Assembly (NCBI GenBank): GCA_948567375.1
Contig: OX419755.1
Coordinates: forward strand, 2,981,001 to 3,045,000
Length of the DNA stretch: 64,000 nt
Direction of reading: 5' to 3'
DNA from: Lunularia cruciata
Taxonomy: Eukaryota > Streptophyta > Marchantiopsida > Lunulariales > Lunulariaceae
In this document: piece by piece, positions 22,415 to 34,880 of the stretch
Layout of the letters: the number at the start of each line of letters is the position of its first letter
Position numbering within the stretch: position 1 is the stretch's first letter
The notes under the pieces: generated by a model
The model's input: the letters and a program-made list of their open reading frames with translations, nothing else
Told to the model about the DNA's origin: nothing
The model's database searches: none
Program-made: the position numbers and the translations under genes

Positions 22415-24715
22415 TTTCCTCTCTTCTTATCTACCCCTTTAGATATCAAATCTATTACTTATCCGATCCAATGTCTACGTCCACTTTGGCTTCTACACCC
22501 AAATTACCTTCAATTGCTTCCTCTACTTTGGGTTCCACCACAACTTCTTCTATTGTCAAATCTTTAGTTTGAACTAAAATTGAAGCCATCATTATACTAT
22601 CTGTCTTCTACTTCTCTATTCTAACTTCTTTGGTGAATTCATGTAACTCACCTAAAGATACTTGCACTCCTACCTCTGCTACTTCACATTTAAGTTCTTT
22701 CTTCACATTACTCCAAATTTTATCTAAATCTGGTCTAACTAAATCTAATCCAAGACTCTCACTGTCTCCTACGTCTAACATCTTCATATCTACACTACAT
22801 GTCCTTTGCCTTCCTCTTCCTCATCTCCTACACCAACAACTTTAACTTGTTTGGCTTCTTCCAACTTCACTTTTGCTTTTGTACTCAACATCACATTCAT
22901 CCTCCCAATAATCTCTCCTACCAATTCTGATGTATACCCACAAGTTCTCTCCACCTTCAAATCTTCACAATACATCTTCAATTTGTCTTTGTACTTGATG
23001 ACCAACATCTTCTTCTCCTTTGCGTATTGAGCAATCTGGCCTTCTGTACTTCTTACCAAACCTTGCAATCTTTCTTCCTCTTGATTTCAACCTATTATTA
23101 ACTCACGTTGTGAGACCTAATCCGTCTCCTCTACAACTTTTCTCAACTCTCTAATTCTTGCTCCATCAATGCTACAATGGCTTTTGAGTGTATTACTTCA
23201 ATGCGCATTTCATCAACTTTGCTCTTCATCTTCTTGAATGTTGCCTTTTGATTCTTCTATTCTTTGGCTTGATAGTAGAGCTCTCTCCCATGCTTCTTAA
23301 AGTTCTCTTGCAAGTTCTTGAGAGTCTTGTTCCAAAGTATTGCATCCACTCTGAAGTTCTTTGGCTTCTTCTTCTCTTTGGGTTAACTTCTTCAATTCCC
23401 AAGCTTCTTTGTTGAGAACTCGCATCATCACCTATTATTGATGCATCACTTCCAGATGAGATTTTTTTTATCTTCTCCTTCTTCTCCTTTAGCTTCAAGA
23501 AAAAAGGACAAATGATCATCAAAAAATAATCTACCCCAATGAACTCTTTCACCCTATCCTCATAATCTTCATACTCAGCTTTGATAGCAAATCCTCTTGC
23601 AGTGCCTTTCCCTGAAGTAATAATCTTCTCACCTTCAAAGTCATTTCTTCCCAGCTTTCTTCTTCTTCCTTTACTCAAATTGGACCTGCAATTGTAGTCA
23701 ACAGTCCTCTCCTTGACCTTACTCCCTTCTAGACCACCACCTTTGGTTCTTCTTCTCTCTCTTCTTCCATTACTACCACAAGTAATTCCAAACAGAGGAC
23801 ATCTCCTCCTTCCATATGATGAATTGCCGCATGAAACTCCTCATCCTCTTCCACAGCCACTTCTCCATTGATTGCTGAACTTTGGGCTCACCTTCACTTC
23901 CCCCCCTTGACTCCCTACTCTACAAAGTGAGTTCATCTTCTTCTTTTGAGTCTTCTCCCTTGGACTCAATCTCACCTACAAATTCTCCTCTTGAAGACAA
24001 GTCCATCACCTATCTTTAGGATGGAGAATCTAGCTCCTTTTTCCTCAAGGTCAATCTTCTTGTCTTCTGTGGTTGAATAGGTGACACCACCTCTTTGGGT
24101 CTATTTTTCTTTTTTGTCTTTGGATTGGTTAGTGCTACGATCTTCTTTTGTCTTTTATTGGCAAAATGTTCATTGCTTGCTTGAATTTGCATGATATAAT
24201 GTCACTTGTTTGCATCCACCTCTTGATGCAGATCAGGGTGAAAATGTAAAACCATTCTCTATGTCTCTTCAATTGTTAGGAATTTTAACCCCAAATAAAA
24301 TTTTGTTGCAAATGCTACAAAGTATGGGAGCGGCATATCCATCTTCCAATTGACAATCATTTGCCTTGTCCGTTAGTGAAATCACTTTTGCTCAATTCAC
24401 CTTTTCTCTTACAAAAAATTGATGAAATAACACTACATGATTCATCATCATGTACATGGTTCACTTGGGTTTGAACATTGCCATCAGTGCTCTAAAAATA
24501 CTTTGCCTTATTGGGTCCCAATAGGTATCCACCTTGTAACCATTGTTGGTATATGGAGCATTGAAGGAATTTCTTACTTTTGTGGTTTCTTCCAAAGCCT
24601 CAATTTTCCTATAGAAGGTGACTCTGGCTACATCCCCCACTTCCTTTCCCAAGACTAACCTCCAATCCAACTCTATCCATCAAGCCATATTCCCTCTCTT
24701 CTCCACTACTCCAGA
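22415..24715 (-). pseudogene. B2 additional ORF (aORF), decayed
   Basis: From right to left on the minus strand: 24670-24461 (MDWRLVLGKEVGDVARV, NGYKVDTYWDPIRQSIF, ALMAM), a degraded middle, 23678-23226 (GKGTARGFAIKAEYEDYEDR, KLKEKKEKIKKISSGSDA) and 23068-22790 (EIIGRMNVMLSTKAKVKLEE), ending at the LTR at 22414. The first block matches B3 (27159-27476) and B4 (46800-47048) closely. No known domain is recognised. The unit lacks gag-pol and abuts inverted B3 material at about 24715. Confidence 0.7.
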
Positions 24716-26260
24716 GGAAGAAGGTGGCCAACCATGAAAAGGATGGGGCAACATCTATAGTCAAGGAGAAGAAGAAACTCAAGGTGAGAATTTGGTCTTC
24801 CCCAAATAATGAAGAGAAAGCTGAGATCACCTTGCCCAAAAAAGAATAAGGCCTTTGAAGGGACCTAAAGTGCTACCAAAAAGCCCGGAGTTTCTAACCA
24901 CTCCTTCCAAGAGACAACCTGCTCAATATGGAGAGGTAGAAGTCATCAATATTGAGGATGACTCTCCCATAATTGCAAAGGGCATCACATGACTCCTTTG
25001 AGTCTGTTCAAAATCTATGGGGAAGTGAGAACCTCACTCATGCCTTGCGCCATGACTATTTTTCAAGGCCTATAGGAAGAATGGTCTACGAGATCCCGTC
25101 TTGTGCCAATTACACAAAGGTTGCACAAGGAGGAACCCACAAAATGAGACACACTAGGGTCATCGGCCTAGATCATTGACAGCCTGATGGAAGGTCTGGT
25201 AAGTGGTGAGTGTTTCAAAGAGTGGGTAGAATGCCTAGACCAAGCATGAAGCTATGATTAGTTTCCATACTGACAGAATTGAAGTGCGGGTAGACGGCCC
25301 AAGAGAGGGTTGTGGAGTTATAGGATGAACAAGAATAATTCTTACATGAAAGATCCCATAAGTTCCATGAAGCCAAACTCATATGGATTCAAAAGGTAGT
25401 AGATGGAAGCTACCAAGAGTACAATTTCATTAGTAGAGGTACAAAATCTAACTCCAACATTTGCAGGGTGAGAAGGCCATGATGGATGACCAATTAGCCC
25501 ATACTCAGTTGCAAAACAAGAATAATGAAGCAAAACTCCAATTGATATGGGACCAAGCAAGCAACAACAAAGAGAAAGCCAAGCTGGCTCAAGAGAAATT
25601 GCTGGAATTATCCACAACTTTTGAGAAGTCTTGAAAGGAGATTGATGAGCTGAAAACCTTTCAAGCAAAACTCTCCATTCTCAAGGTAGACAAGAGTAAC
25701 TAGAAGCAGGCATGGGAAAGTTGTTAAGGGGAGTTGGTCTCCCTATGACTTACCATAAACAAGCTGAACAAAGAAATAGCTAGTGGGAAAAAAGATCTCC
25801 TCCATTATAAGGAAGAGCCATGAAGAGCAAGCAAAAGTATATGCTCAACAAACTTCCCAAAATGAACTTACTATTCAAAACCGGAGGTTAGACCAATATG
25901 TGAGCCAATTGCTTTGCATTGTTGCCCATAACAAGATAGAAGTGCTCTTGGTGGACAAGGATTTTGGAGCCAAAGTAGAGGGTGACATCAAGGATGTTGA
26001 CCCCAAAGAGCCTACCTTAGGAGGAGCACCCAAAGACAACTTTGATGATCAGGTTGGGTCACTAGGCAAGGAGAGTTCCATAGGAGATGGATCACCTACT
26101 TCTGGCTTGTGTTGAGCTACTTCCTCTCTTGGGAAAGGAAACTACTCTTGCTCTTCTCCAAAGAAAAAGATGGGAAGTAGCTCTCCTAAGAGGGGAAACA
26201 CAAGAAGTAGTCTTGTATACAAGGGAGCTATGGAGCTAACATCCATGTGGAGGAAGGAAC
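24716..26260 (+). pseudogene. Coiled-coil coding remnant (unrecognised)
   Basis: Frames alternate between a basic and acidic stretch (VEVINIEDDSPIIAKGI near 24945-24990), an open piece 24973-25179 (ENLTHALRHDYFSRPIGRMV), a helical region 25470-25760 rich in Q, K and E (LQNKNNEAKLQLIWDQASN) and 25783-26115, which ends with DKDFGAKVEGDIKDVDP and a Gly/Ser-rich tail. It resembles the style of the B aORF coiled coil but I could not align it, so it may be a different retroelement ORF. Confidence 0.45.
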
Positions 26261-29200
26261 CATGAGAATGTTAGATACATCAATCAAAGAAAGATTGGTG
26301 ATCAATGAGTACCCTAAAACCCTAAAAAATCAATCTAGTTGGAGATGAGATTAAGTGACACCATATAAAGGATGCCACCATGTTGGATTTGCTAGAGGAA
26401 GGGATGAGCCAACTCAGCCTTTTGTGGTAGCCCCAATTTTTTTTTGGTGAGTTTAAAGAAGAAGTGTATTGTTGAAGCCAAATACAGATGAGAAAAGAAG
26501 AATAGTGTGTTTGGATCCAACCCAAGGAGGACAACTTCATGTTAGAGGATGAAGGACCTAGATTGGAATTGAAGGGTAAACCTAAATTAAGGATAGTTTG
26601 CATCAGAATGATCAACCCAATCTCAAGATACCTTAACAACTTTTACTCGGGCCAAACCAATCAAGAAGGTAGAATCATAAAAAATAGCTATTTCAAGAGT
26701 AGGATAAATTTGAGAGTGACAAGAACAAGTCATGTAAAAGGCATGAGTTGCAATTGATGTTAGACAAAAGAATGACCAAGAATCAAAGAAGTATAAAATT
26801 GAGACTATGTCAAGTGAATTCCAGAATGGTGACTCATTATCTTGTTCCTCTAAAGAGTTATCCCAAAGGAGTTAGACTTACGAGCCAAGTAGTGGGATTA
26901 ATTTTTGAGAGATCGCAAAGTAGAGAGCACATGATGCCAAAAAAGGGTTGCAGATAGGTTTCATCACTTGCAATGTGGAATTCTATAATTCAAAGATTAG
27001 ATATGGTAGTGGGGATCAAAGTCTTGAATCAACTTTGTATCACATTTCTGGCATGGAATTGGAATTTGAGTTTTCTAGGGTTCATGGCAGAAATTGTTAC
27101 CAATAATTGTATAGATGGTCCTAAGGGGGAAGGGAAGAGAGGAAATCCAAGTTGATGGATGGAGTTGGATTGGAGATTTGTGTCAGGGAGGGAAGTAGGA
27201 GATGCAATCTTAGTCCCTCAATCTGAGTCAATCTATAAGAAGTGTGATTCTGTGGAGGAGATTGACAAGTTAAAGAATAACCTTAGTGCTCCTTGCACCA
27301 AGAATGGGTACAAGGTAGACACTTACAAAGACCCAATGAGGCAAAGTATCATTGTAGCTCTGATGGCTATGCTAAAGTCAGAGCAAACCACCTATGTGGC
27401 AAAGCAACAGGCGGTTTTCTTTCATCAAATGTTTGTAGGAGAAAATCTGAATTGGATGAAGTGTTTTAATCAGTAGACAAAGCATACCACTCCATTACTT
27501 CATACCATTCACGGTGCATCTATATTTGGGATTGAACCTGCTCAACTTGGAGGAGAAGAAGATGATGATGTCACATTTCCACCCAAATCTTTGTCAAGAT
27601 GCTGATGCAAACAAAAGGCATGACATGGTTGTGATTAAAGAAGGAGATGATCAATTTGTCAAGATTGGGCAAGAAAGGATGATGGAAATTTCCATCCTTA
27701 GTTAAAGAAGAGAACTTGGAGGAGAAGAAGATGATGATGTCACATTTCCACCCAAATCTTTGTCAAGATGCTGATGCAAACAAAAGGCATGACATGGTTG
27801 TGATTAAAGAAGGAGATGATCAATTTGTCAAGATTGGGCAAGAAAGGATGATGGAAATTTCCATCCTTAGTTAAAGAAGATTTGGAGACTAAATCCAAGG
27901 CACAAGATGATGGTATTGCACTTGTCATCAAAATTGGAAGGAGAGATAGAGTCCAAGTGTGTGGATTTTGAAGAAGAAGAAGAGCTCACTCTAAAGAGCA
28001 AGGAGTCAAGTATTGACAGTGAAGGAGAACCCAAAGTCTAGCAATTAGCCAAAGAAGGGATTGAGGAGGATCGGGAGTTCCATGTGGAGATTGAGTGCAT
28101 GGAAGGAGGAGATATGTAATACCTAGAGTTAATAAGGTGGATATTCTAGAGGAACAAGAGGAAAAGCCAATGTTGGTATTTCAAAGAGGGGCAAGATCAA
28201 GATGAAGTCTATAGCTTACAAGTCAAGACCAAGCCAAGCCAAGGAAAATGAAGAAAGCCTGGAGGAAATCAACTTGAAGGTAAGGAGATCAAGACTCTGG
28301 GGAAAGGCACTTGTAGAAGAATTGCCTATTGAAGACAAAGAGGGCAAAGAAGAGTGTAAAGGAGTGACCTATTTGTCAAAGATCATATGTCCTTTATTGT
28401 TATAGTTGTAGAAGAAGAAGGAGATGTAGAGAGATCATCTAAAGGTGAGGAATGAGTTGCAAGTGGTGAAACATTTCAGCAATGAAGTCCCATAGTTGAG
28501 GGAATGGTTAACCCAAGGAGAGGAAGAAGCCAAAGTACTTTGAGTTGATTTTATTCTTGGAAGAAGAGTTTAGAAAACCTGCATGTGAATTTTGATAAGC
28601 ACAGAAGGGATCTGGTATGCCAAGAAGAAGAATTGAAGGAGAAAAAGGTGGCATTCAAGAGACTGGAGGTGGAGTTCAATGATTCTTAACACAAAGTTCA
28701 ACACTCCAAGGCCATAATATTGGCAAGTGAGCAAGAGTTGGAGAAGTTGAGATTGGTTGTAGTAGAGAAAGATCAGGCCTGGCAACAAGAACTGGCTAAG
28801 ATTGTGAAGAAGAAAGATTGCAAGACTTGATCAAAAGTGCAAAAGCTCAACTTTTTCACCATGTTGAAGAGAAGAATGTGTTGAAGGCAAATCATGTGGA
28901 GGAATTGTAGGTGCTTTGGAAGAAATTAGAAGGAAAGATGAGTTGGGAGAAGTTATGTCAAAGAAGACATTGAGGTCAGTGCAAGTAATTGTTAGTAAGT
29001 TGAAGGAAATGTTTAGCACTAAGGGCAAAGTAATGATGGAGAAGTCATGACTGCACGAGTTGAAGTTTCTTGTGCAAGAAACTTGGAAGAGAAGAGTGAA
29101 GGATGTAGATATGAATAATTTGTCGATTTGCCTTAGAGACAATAGACAGAAAGATAATTGAAATAGGAGATAATGTTTGTCTTAGATTACATTTAGTTAG

Positions 29201-29534
29201 TACAAACTAAGATTAAGTTTAGAATATTTTGAAGGAAAGTGAAGAAAACCGATGCAAAGTAGTTGAAGTAGGAGAGCAAGTGATTTACTTGAGTCAATTG
29301 AAGAGTTAGGATAGGAAATGAGACTGTAGCTAGTAGGATTGTGAAATCAGTTTCAGTTCAAACCAAAAACATGACAGAAATAAAAGAAGATGTAGAAGTT
29401 GTAGATAAAATGAAAGTGCAAGAGGTGCTTGTAGATACATCAGGTGTAGAGGCTGAAGAAGAAGTAGAAAGTGGATTGGATTAGGAAGTAATAATTTTGA
29501 AATCTAAAGTGGTAGATTTGAAGTGGAAGGATGA
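26261..29534 (+). pseudogene. B3 additional ORF (aORF), most complete copy
   Basis: About 3.2 kb of decayed coding precedes the B3 3' LTR. Blocks in order: 26539-26757 (RIVCIRMINPISRYLNNFYS, TNQEGRI), 26973-27155 (WNWNLSFLGFMAEIV), 27159-27476 (MELDWRFVSGREVGDA, NGYKVDTYKDPMRQS, ALMAML, AVFFHQMF), an acidic middle, 28202-28405, and a coiled coil (28570-29150: EQELEKLRLVVVEKDQAW). Blocks recur in B1, B2 and B4. It is placed where some plant retroelements carry an env-like or accessory ORF. No membrane segment or known domain is evident to me. Confidence 0.68.
27544..27881 (+). repeat. Tandem duplication, 2 x 169 bp
   Basis: The 169-bp unit beginning AACTTGGAGGAGAAGAAG is repeated directly at 27713 with no difference that I can see. 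169 is not a multiple of three, so the duplication shifts the reading frame. The identity contrasts with the decay around it and points to a recent event or an assembly artefact. Confidence 0.88.
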
Positions 29535-30316
29535 TGATTTTGATCTAAAGATGTGTAAGTAGTTTTTAAATTGGTTTGGGTAGTTTAGATAATTTCTAAG
29601 TGCTCTGCCTATTTAAAGAAATCATTTGTAATGTTGTATATTCAGTTTTGAAGTTGAGTAAAGTAAAGCGTTGATTCTCAATGCTCATTGTTTAGCTTGA
29701 TTTTGAGTTTCAATCCTACGTGTCTATTTGTGAGTGTTGGGAGAAGTCCAAATTGAAATTGGAGTGTTTTAGATATTGGATTCTACAACTTTGATTCTAT
29801 TCTATGCATTTGATCTTGAGAGGAGTGCAATCAAGGAATGCCTTGAAAAATTTGTGAAGAATTGTATTGTTGGTAGTATTTTATCATGTATTACAATGTA
29901 TTATTGTATTTTTTGTAGTATTTTATCATTCATGATTACAATGCTAGGTGGATGCAAAGCAATTTTGATCAAGGAAGTTGTACCTTCAGTAGAGGGGTGA
30001 AATATAATTTTGAGGCAAAGTCACTTCATGGTGAAGTAGCCTCTTTCAAAGTAATTGAATCATCATAATCAATATCAGCTTGGAAAGGATTTGAAGAATT
30101 GTGATTTATGGGTGATGTTAATTTGTGACAAGATTGCAATTGAGTTCTTATTAATCTCTCTTGGGTGTGGTTTCTACCCAAGAGGCTAAAGAAGTAACCA
30201 AGAAGAGCTGCTCTGTTACCTTTACTTTGTATTTGACCATTTTTTACTTGTATCTTTATGGGAACTAACAATTACTCAATGATTACTAGAAAAGTGATAC
30301 TTGCTAGGTTGTCACA
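29535..30316 (+). repeat. 3' LTR of B3
   Basis: It begins TGATTTTGATC after a purine-rich stretch and ends CTAGGTTGTCACA, the reverse complement of the LTRs at 15605 and 21619. TATTTAAA at about 29612 is the likely TATA box. No PBS-like sequence follows it, so it is the 3' end of an element rather than a shared LTR. Confidence 0.78.
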
Positions 30317-30650
30317 CCCTTACAAGGCCTGTAGAAAGTCCAATGGCACTATGGGATCTATCATGAGATCCAAGGGAAGAAAAGCCACCACTAAGCCATG
30401 TCTATCAACACCAAAAGAGGAAGGGGAGTTACCCATTAAGAACTCTAAAATCCTAAGATGGATCGACTATCTTGCCCTTAAAAGCCATGAAATTGGTGAA
30501 GTTGTTGGGTGGAAAGTACTATTACTTTAAAGTAAGAGTTCCCATACTTCATGACTATCTTCCAAGCTTTGGAACCTAGAGATTACATAAAGAAAGTGGT
30601 CATCACCCACACATGCTGAGCATCAAGGCGTTAGAAAGCTATGCATAGCA
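30317..30650 (+). pseudogene. Unrecognised coding remnant G, left part
   Basis: The frame open to 30530 carries a basic region (MRSKGRKATTKPCLSTPKEE) and a helical piece (ILRWIDYLALKSHEIGEVVG). It is cut by the solo C LTR at 30651 and may continue at 31335. No domain is recognised. Confidence 0.4.
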
Positions 30651-31334
30651 TGTGAGCCAACTTGTCTCTCACTCAAGATGAACCTCTGATGGCTATTAAG
30701 GTAGTGCACCATGGACTAAGAAGGCAAAGAACTCCAACTCCATCATACTCCTCTAAGGCTAACACTCCAAGACTCAACACATTGCTCACTAGAGAACTCA
30801 ATGAGAGAGAGATAGTTCCAAATGAAAGGATGATGAGTAATTCCTCATCCCTTGTTTATATACTTGTGAAATAATTATGCACTAAAGTTACTATTTACTA
30901 GAGTAACTCAAGTTACTAGGCTAAAAGTCAAATAAATTCAAAAATCTAAAGAAATATCCGTCCACATGCGCATATTCTACTAAGCATTTGATCTTATCTT
31001 GACCCAACCACTAAGTCAAGGATTCCTTCACATCGGCTATCCTTGGACTATAGAAGAATCCAAAACCAAAAGGCTTGCGGGCCCAAGAGTTCTCAACTCT
31101 TTCCTCAAAGCCAAACACCTAGGAATAATACCAAGTCAACACACTAGAATCCAAGATAGTTCTGCTCATCTTTTCCACTTCCTCTAAAGTAAGGTCCCCT
31201 CTATCTTAGCTATGACTAACTTTAGCTAATCATGACTAATGTAGAACCATCCCTTATCTCTATATATCTCTCAAGTACTTGTAATACCAAGCTAAATATC
31301 ACAATACTACACACATGCACAAATGTGTGTTACA
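30651..31334 (-). repeat. Solo LTR of family C (684 bp)
   Basis: It aligns over its full length with the C1 LTR at 8036-8719, and both are 684 bp. No C internal sequence flanks it on either side. A clear 5-bp duplication was not found (flanks TAGCA and GGCAA). Confidence 0.82.
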
Positions 31335-33350
31335 GGCAAATGATAGCTGTATGAGCATTTGCAATAGAATTTATCCCAAACCACCAAAAAAAGTGCCACT
31401 AGATCCTCATGACTTCCAAGAGTGGCTACACTTGATCATTCCTCCTTACCATGGGTCAAGCTATAACCCTATAGTAGTTATTGGCCTCTTTCTCTTCATG
31501 ACAATCCGGCCTGTGAGAGTCATTAATATAAATTAAGTGGAAGTGGTAGTAGCGGAAGCATTTTATATGGTAGATAACAAACAATTGGCATAGTATCCTT
31601 TCTTTCCTTGACCCAATCTTACCCAAGATATGCAAAAGGAAATATTCACAGCCTTCAGCCAACTACAATAGGAGGCACTAGTCTTCATCTTGGTGGAGTA
31701 GATCTGCAAGTTTGATCTAGCATTACTGATAACAAAGAGCCACGATCACCTGTCATATCTCCCTTCAAGCAACTATGAGGATGGAATAATTTGCCTTGCT
31801 ATGGGCATTTTGTGTGCAATTCTAGGAACTCTAGAGAACTAAATGTGTGCTAGTTGAGACTATCTTATGGGGGGACATCCATTTGGCCAACCCTCACGAG
31901 TTGACATATGTAGTAGTGCATCTACCCTACTTCACCTTGAGGTACTAGATAGACTATCTCAAGGTAGTTAATCAAGGCTTAGCTCTGAAGCCACATGTAT
32001 GGCCAATGGAGGGGAATACATCAAAGTGGCTTGGGTAACAAATGTTGAAATTGCATGTATCCACAAGGATACTTGATTATAGAGCTTACACAATGCTACT
32101 ATTAGTAGCAATCTCAAGTCCCAAAATGTGCACATTAATATAGTAGTGCAAGAGTTGAGATCTTTGTTTGACCAACTGGGAGAGAAGACTCACACCAACT
32201 TTGCTCACTCATTGGACACATCCCTCAAAGCATTGGAGAAGTGAGTCTTGACTTCTTGTGGTTGGGACTTCAAATATTCTCTAACTTATGAGGCCTTGAG
32301 CACTTGCATGGTCAAATGTTATTACAAGGTGCAAAATGGAGACCTCAACAAGGAGGAATATGATTCAAGTCGATCAGACTACTCGGGAGTTGTCCCATAC
32401 ATCCCAAAATCAAGCAAGCTCATAGTCAAAGGACTTCCCATATCCTACCACCTACAATATAAAATCAGGGTAAGGAGTCTTGTACTTCCTGCTGTAGCAC
32501 AAGAGGATTTCCACTATGTTCTTAGACATGACTAAATTACTCATGTCTTTGTCAAGTTCCAGGATCATGTTGGATTAATGATCCCGATGGATATTTGTTG
32601 TGTTGGTTGTCTTTGGGGTATAAAGGTCCCACCTTACTCATTGCCACCTATGCCAACATGGAGACAATGGGCTTACCCACCCTATTAGATCCCTTCCTAG
32701 AGGATTAAGAGAAGCATTTCAAGAACAATTGAACATGGAAATCCCTTGCTCAGGAGGAATTCAACATTTCTCTTATGGGAAGAAGCCACACTTTTTTGGC
32801 TAGATGTAAGGCATCATCCTAGAGGAGTGCAAGAAACTATGGATTTGTTGGAGGGATGTTAGGATCAATGGTATACCTCCAAAGATCCCATATTTTTTGT
32901 GTTGTGGTATACTGCAAGGTTTTAGCCCAAGTATCTCATCCGCTAGGATAGAACGATATGAATGAGGGAACTGCCTTCAACCCCTTTCAGCAAGAGATCA
33001 AGAATACTAATTTTATGTATTTTGGTCTAGCAAGCTGGGGTTGTCAACTTGGAAGGATCTTGGAGATAGCCCATATGGATGGCTTTATTGATGTATGAGA
33101 CTCCATCTTTTGGGACTACTAGGAGAGAGATTGCACAAGAACCTTCTATGACATGAGGGAATTGCTCCTGCTAACAAAGGGAAGAGGAAAAAGTAGCAGC
33201 TTGCCCAAGGTGCAAGGTCTTAAGAGAGGGCTATGTTGTGGAGCTAAAGATGGGAATCCATTTGTGGGAAGCCTTAGGCAGGAAACCATTTGCGGAAAGT
33301 CCCCAATTAAAAGGGTAATTAAGAACCAAGTATTGTCAGGTTAGATTAGG
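31335..33350 (+). pseudogene. Unrecognised coding remnant G, right part
   Basis: Readable pieces are 31315-31536 (PPKKVPLDPHDFQEWLHLII), 32248-32535 (SDYSGVVPYIPKSSKLIVKG, AVAQEDFHYVLRHD), about 32930-33130 (FMYFGLASWGCQLGRILEIA) and 33153-33344 (basic tail). Together they suggest one long + strand protein of perhaps 650 residues broken by stops. I do not recognise the family; the repeat-rich setting suggests a retroelement gag or accessory ORF. Confidence 0.45.
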
Positions 33351-34048
33351 ACCGTATGGGAAAACATCTAATGGCAGGGATAGAAGTAGCATGAAGGGTG
33401 GCAGCAGCCTCTTGTAAGCATTGAGATTAGGGCCTAAGTAAAATTTTAGGGTTAACCTACATGCTTAAGAAAAAGAGAGAGGAGTGCATGGTTTTTCTTT
33501 GTACTGAAGGTCCATGAGGTTGCCCTCTCCCTATGGGCATAGAGTACTAAGGGACTATTAGGTTGACTAGTAGATGTCAAACATACACCATAATGGGAGT
33601 GGTAGTAAAGAAGACTCGAGCTATTGAAAGGCAACAAAAGGAGAATTCTATGTGATTGCTGCATTTTTTTGGGTGATAGAATGTATGGCAATTTTGGAGT
33701 TAGTATAATTTTGTTCATGAGTAGTACTCCTCATCCCTTGTTGTAGTGTGGTCCCAATTAACTAGGAAGACAATAACTTTTTCCCTTATCAACTGGCTAT
33801 TCAAAGGATGAGTGAGATAATGTAGAGAATCAAGACTCATGGGAGTGATAGACCCTTGAACCATCTCCGAGGTAAGTTGTCTGCTGGGATTTCTTGTTCC
33901 CTAATGGGGAAACACCCGACTATGGGAGTTCAGACTACCACCCCGCCCCGAGCCACATTGAAGGTCGGCCATACACGGGGCTGTGTAACTCACCTTCCTT
34001 GCATCATGTAGTCCACTCTCTCTTTACAATACTTTGATAACCTGATTT
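33351..34048. other. No gene seen
   Basis: No convincing coding on either strand. A GC-richer patch at about 33870-34000 (CACCCGACTATGGGAGTTC, then CCCCGCCCCGAGCC) differs in base use from its surroundings and could be part of an LTR, but I found no second copy. Confidence 0.4.
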
Positions 34049-34880
34049 TCACTTTTGTTTCTTGGAGACCAAGGTCTTTGCCTTTGTCATGGGTACCTTC
34101 TTACTAATCATGATGGTGTTATATGATTCTTTGACAGGTAAAAATTTCTTGGCATGAGCATACTCCCTATCCGCCTTGTGATATTTTGTTATTTCCTTGG
34201 CGAAATCTAGATGTCCATTGAAGTAAGCCAGGTGGTGGAAGTGGCTCAAGAATTTCTCCTTCTCTTCGTTTTTCAGAAAGCTCATTCTCATGTAGAAGTG
34301 TACAACGAAGTGCACTATGATCATGGCTGCCCCTTGTTCCATGTCTTCCAAAAGTTTGTTTACTCGATTGCAAAACATCCAACTCATAGGTTTCCTTTTG
34401 TGTAGTATGTGGAAGAAAACGGATTGGTTCACATATGAGGTTTGATTTGTTTGATTGCTCTCACGGGGTGGGGTTGCCTTTGTATAGATCCGCTTACCCG
34501 TTCATTCCTCAGCCTTTGCTCTTGCACTTATGTTTGCAACAAATCTTGGACAGAGTTTCAAGCGATTCTTGTACAAGAAGAATGGAAAATTGCAAAAGTG
34601 AAAAGTAACTCTCATGGGGTAGGGTCACCTTTTTATAGATCTGCTTGCCCAATCATTCCCCAGCCTTGGTGATGGTTGCCAAAGGGTCACGTTCAAACAG
34701 AGTATACTTGAATCCGTTGTGTGAAATGGTCACAAATGGTTCTGTTGTGGCATGCCAAAAGTCACAAGTCATGGACTTTTGAACTGGCAAAAAAATCCAA
34801 TGGAACATTATTTTAACTGAATCTAGTCGCAGCTCATTCATAGGAATTCCATGAACCTCTAACATCATCGGGAGCAATCA
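34049..34880 (-). pseudogene. Unrecognised minus-strand coding remnant
   Basis: Two open pieces, 34877-34653 (NELRLDSVKIMFHWIFLPVQ, FKYTLFERDPL) and 34432-34049 (NRVNKLLEDMEQGAAMIIV, HFHHLAYFNGHLDFAKEIT), may be parts of one protein. A repeated stretch (ATAGATC[CT]GCTTGCCC-like, 34485 and 34640) lies between them. No known domain; likely from a mobile element. Confidence 0.4.

Noticed and set aside
26305..26325. Telomere-like ACCCTAAAACCCTAAAA
   Set aside because: Only two units inside a decayed B3 region; too short for an interstitial telomere array.
33870..34000. GC-rich patch that might be an RNA gene
   Set aside because: No cloverleaf or conserved RNA motif could be drawn; probably part of an old LTR.
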